From Paracoccus benzoatiresistens (GTDB lineage Bacteria; Pseudomonadota; Alphaproteobacteria; Rhodobacterales; Rhodobacteraceae): DNA of 64,000 nucleotides. This document shows positions 61,908 through 64,000 of this stretch, in pieces; within the stretch, counting starts at the first letter, position 1, and each line of letters begins with the position of its first letter. The notes below the pieces were generated by a model, which saw only the letters and a program-made list of their open reading frames with translations, ran no database searches and was not told the origin of the DNA. The stretch lies in the NCBI RefSeq assembly GCF_026913015.1, contig NZ_JAPTYD010000017.1, positions 1 through 64,000 of the forward strand, read 5' to 3'. A program made the translations under genes and the position numbers.

Positions 61908-64000
61908 CCCGCGGCTTCGCCCCCCCTGTCGCCACGACCCTGCCAGCCGCTCCCGCGCAGCGGCGCGTCCAGACCCCTGCGCCCCAGAGCAGGCCAACCG
62001 TCGCGGATGAGGATCGCTGGACCGAACTGGCGGCCATCCTGCTGGACATGCTGGAATCGGCTGGTCCCGACCCTCCCCCGGCGGCGCCCGAACCGCGCGC
62101 CATGACCGCGCCGCAGCCCGAGATGCCAGAGGCGCCCAGGACCACCGATGCGGGTGACACGGCAGCCCCTGGCGCAGAGGTCGACGCAATAGCCACCCCG
62201 CGCGCGCCCGCGCCGCTGCCCGGCGGGTCGGAGGCGGCGCTTCTGAAGGGCGAGGAGAAGCCGCGGACAACCGGGCCGGTGCCGATACCCGATTTCCCCC
62301 AAGGCGGAACGCCCCTGCCCGAAGCCGCGCCGCTGGCTGCCCCGTTGGAAGGCGCGCCAGAACCCGCCAGCGCACCGCCTGCCCCCGCATCGGGCGAACC
62401 TCAGGGACCGTCGCCGGGCGCCATCATCCGCCGCTGGCAGGAGCAGGTCCGTGCGGGCGCCGCCGCGATCCCGCAGCCCGACGTGAAGGTGCCGACGGAC
62501 GGGTCGGCCCGGCTGGCCAAGATCGGATCGAGCGCGCAAAAGCGCAACGCTGCGGCGCGCGAGGGGATGACTAGGGACGCCATCAACACCGTGCCGAAGC
62601 CGCCCGAGATCGACACGACCCCGCCCGCCCCGCCGCCGCCGAACCCGGTTCCCGAACACACGCAAAAGGTGCTGGACGCCTCGGGCAAGCATCTTCCTGA
62701 CCAGGCGTCGATCGCGCTGACCGCCTCGCCCGAGCGCGAGGTGGAGGGCCAGAAGATCGGCGGCACGATGCCGCCGCTTGGCGTCAGACCGGTGGACCCC
62801 GATTTGTTCCAGGTTCTCATCACCCCCTCGGCCAGGACGCTGGCCCAGCTTCCGCCCGGCGCGTCAGCCGAGGATGTCAGGAACCAGAAGGAAACGCCCG
62901 AACAGCGGCGCGTGCGGATCGCGCTGGAGACGCTGACCGCGACCGGCGACACGCCCGACCGCAAGGGGCGCGGACCCGCGGTCATTGCGCCCGATATCGG
63001 CCCGTTCAAGGCCGAGGGCACGACGCCCGAAAACCGCGCCAGGATCGGCGAACTGGTCGCGCGCCTGATGGCGGACACCGATGCCACCGCTGCCGACATT
63101 CTTGTCCGGCTGCGCAAGAAGGCCTTCGCGGGCGAGGCGCTGTTCAGGAACTTTCCCGATATCGGCGCCGACCTGCTGGACGGGCTGAAAACCGCGCTGA
63201 CCGGCGACCTGAAGGACATCGCCGACGCTGCCGGGGTCAGCGGCGCCGAGCTGGACGAGATGGTCGCCAAGCGCCGCAAGGACCTGGAAGACGCCAAGAC
63301 CAGGGCCGCCGAGACCGTCAGCAAGCAGGCCGACGAAACGAAGAAGACCGTCACAGACGAGGGGCAGAAGACCTCGGACGCCATCGCCGGCGCGGCTGAG
63401 GCGGCCGAGGAGGAGACGCTGCGCCGCCAGACCGCCGTCGCCGGCGAGAACGACCCCACCGTTGTCAACGCCCGCCGCGACAGGATCGTCGCCTGGTTTC
63501 GCGAACACGTCACCACGCAGATCACCAACTACCAGCGTGCGGGCGACAAGCGGCAGGCTGATCTGACTCAGGCACGCACCGAACAGCAGGACGCCTATCG
63601 CACGCTGGCGCAGCGCGAAGTCTATCAGGTGATGACGCCCGCCCCGCCGCGCGCCGCGCGGGACCAGAACGACAAGCCGCGCGAAAGGGTGCTGTCCGAC
63701 ATGTCGGTCCAGATCCGCCTCTGGACGGACGAGCGGTTGAAAACCGTGGGCGAGCATTTCCGCAAGGCCCTGGCCCTGGCCGCGTCCACGACGGACAGTT
63801 ATCGCAAGGCGGTCGAGGGCGCGGGCTCGGCCGGGATCGAGGCCGCGCGCCGCTGGGCCGAGGATAGGATCCTTGCCGGTAAAAGCTGGTGGGAACGTTT
63901 CGTCGCCCGCATCAGGCGCTGGCTCGGGCAGGCCAAGGATGTCAACGAGCAATGGCGCGTGCGCCGCGGCCGCGAGAATGCCAAGGCCATCGCCGACGAC
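61904..64000 (+). CDS. Large coiled-coil protein, candidate eCIS cargo or effector (3' end outside)
   Basis: The frame is open from ATG 61904 to the last base (699 codons, no stop). Residues ~1-290 are Pro/Ala-rich and probably disordered. From ~300 to the end are charged helical segments (AKTRAAETVSKQADETKKTVTDEGQKT; RRQADLTQARTEQQDAYRTLAQREV), with ARIRRWLG near residue 670, typical of coiled coils. It is the last visible gene, overlapping the tape measure. Position and architecture suggest an effector or its carrier, but no catalytic motif or eCIS core domain is visible in the part shown. Confidence 0.7.
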   Translation, partial: MTRGFAPPVATTLPAAPAQRRVQTPAPQSRPTVADEDRWTELAAILLDMLESAGPDPPPAAPEPRAMTAPQPEMPEAPRTTDAGDTAAPGAEVDAIATPRAPAPLPGGSEAALLKGEEKPRTTGPVPIPDFPQGGTPLPEAAPLAAPLEGAPEPASAPPAPASGEPQGPSPGAIIRRWQEQVRAGAAAIPQPDVKVPTDGSARLAKIGSSAQKRNAAAREGMTRDAINTVPKPPEIDTTPPAPPPPNPVPEHTQKVLDASGKHLPDQASIALTASPEREVEGQKIGGTMPPLGVRPVDPDLFQVLITPSARTLAQLPPGASAEDVRNQKETPEQRRVRIALETLTATGDTPDRKGRGPAVIAPDIGPFKAEGTTPENRARIGELVARLMADTDATAADILVRLRKKAFAGEALFRNFPDIGADLLDGLKTALTGDLKDIADAAGVSGAELDEMVAKRRKDLEDAKTRAAETVSKQADETKKTVTDEGQKTSDAIAGAAEAAEEETLRRQTAVAGENDPTVVNARRDRIVAWFREHVTTQITNYQRAGDKRQADLTQARTEQQDAYRTLAQREVYQVMTPAPPRAARDQNDKPRERVLSDMSVQIRLWTDERLKTVGEHFRKALALAASTTDSYRKAVEGAGSAGIEAARRWAEDRILAGKSWWERFVARIRRWLGQAKDVNEQWRVRRGRENAKAIADD

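Noticed and set aside
1-64000. CRISPR arrays and tRNA or rRNA genes
   Set aside because: No regularly spaced direct repeats with unique spacers and no recognisable tRNA or rRNA sequence were seen by eye.

Overview
The window is high-GC DNA from an alphaproteobacterium, most likely of the Rhodobacterales (Paracoccus-like). The pointers are an aztABCD zinc operon in the Paracoccus order, a DUF6525-type protein and the accessory gene set. It has four blocks. No tRNA, rRNA or CRISPR was recognised.

(1) 1-14.4 kb: a cut-off IS256-family transposase, then a zinc-starvation island. The minus-strand operon aztA-aztB-aztC-aztD encodes an ABC zinc importer and a periplasmic chaperone, AztD, that carries a C-terminal ZinT domain. 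Divergent from it is a Fur/Zur-type regulator. A second Zur-like gene overlaps a divergent cysS, followed by a thioredoxin-reductase-like flavoprotein. The next operon is a COG0523 (CobW/ZigA) GTPase, a class III alcohol dehydrogenase paralogue that has lost two of its four structural-zinc cysteines, a DUF1826 protein and a small DUF6525-like protein. A convergent DUF1007-NicO transporter pair follows. Near-identical palindromes (GTAATnnnATTAC or GTGATnnnATCAC) precede three of these units and are the probable Zur operators.

(2) 14.5-24.9 kb: an accessory, plasmid-like region. It holds an orphan DNA methyltransferase, small DNA-binding-type proteins, a zinc-ribbon/GIY-YIG-like protein, a soluble FtsH-like AAA+/M41 protein, an intrinsic terminator without an obvious gene, an iteron-like GTTAC array with an AT-rich core (possible replication origin), and relics of a RecQ/exonuclease gene and a cold-shock gene.

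(3) 24.9-36.6 kb: a mobile-element scrapyard. An IS3-family remnant is abutted by a complete IS1380 element with a CTAA target duplication. Then come ccdAB, an intact SbcD-like gene beside a truncated SbcC/YhaN-like gene, two FAD oxidoreductases, a VOC protein, a frameshifted tyrosine integrase, an mntA-hepT toxin-antitoxin pair and a possible IS66 scrap.

(4) 36.6-64 kb: an extracellular contractile injection system (eCIS). The AAA+ ATPase and a small gene run leftward. A long, tightly packed rightward operon encodes a DUF4255 terminator/cap protein, a large sheath, a tube, a second shorter sheath, a second tube, a LysM-type tube/baseplate adaptor, a split hub and spike, a DUF2169 protein with a DUF4150 PAAR-like tip (a pair usually met in type VI secretion), gp25, a gpJ-like wedge, an NHL-propeller/gpI fusion, three unusual proteins of unknown function (two with a Cys/Gly cluster), the tape-measure protein, and a large coiled-coil protein that runs off the window and is a candidate cargo or cargo adaptor. 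This block is the most novel part.
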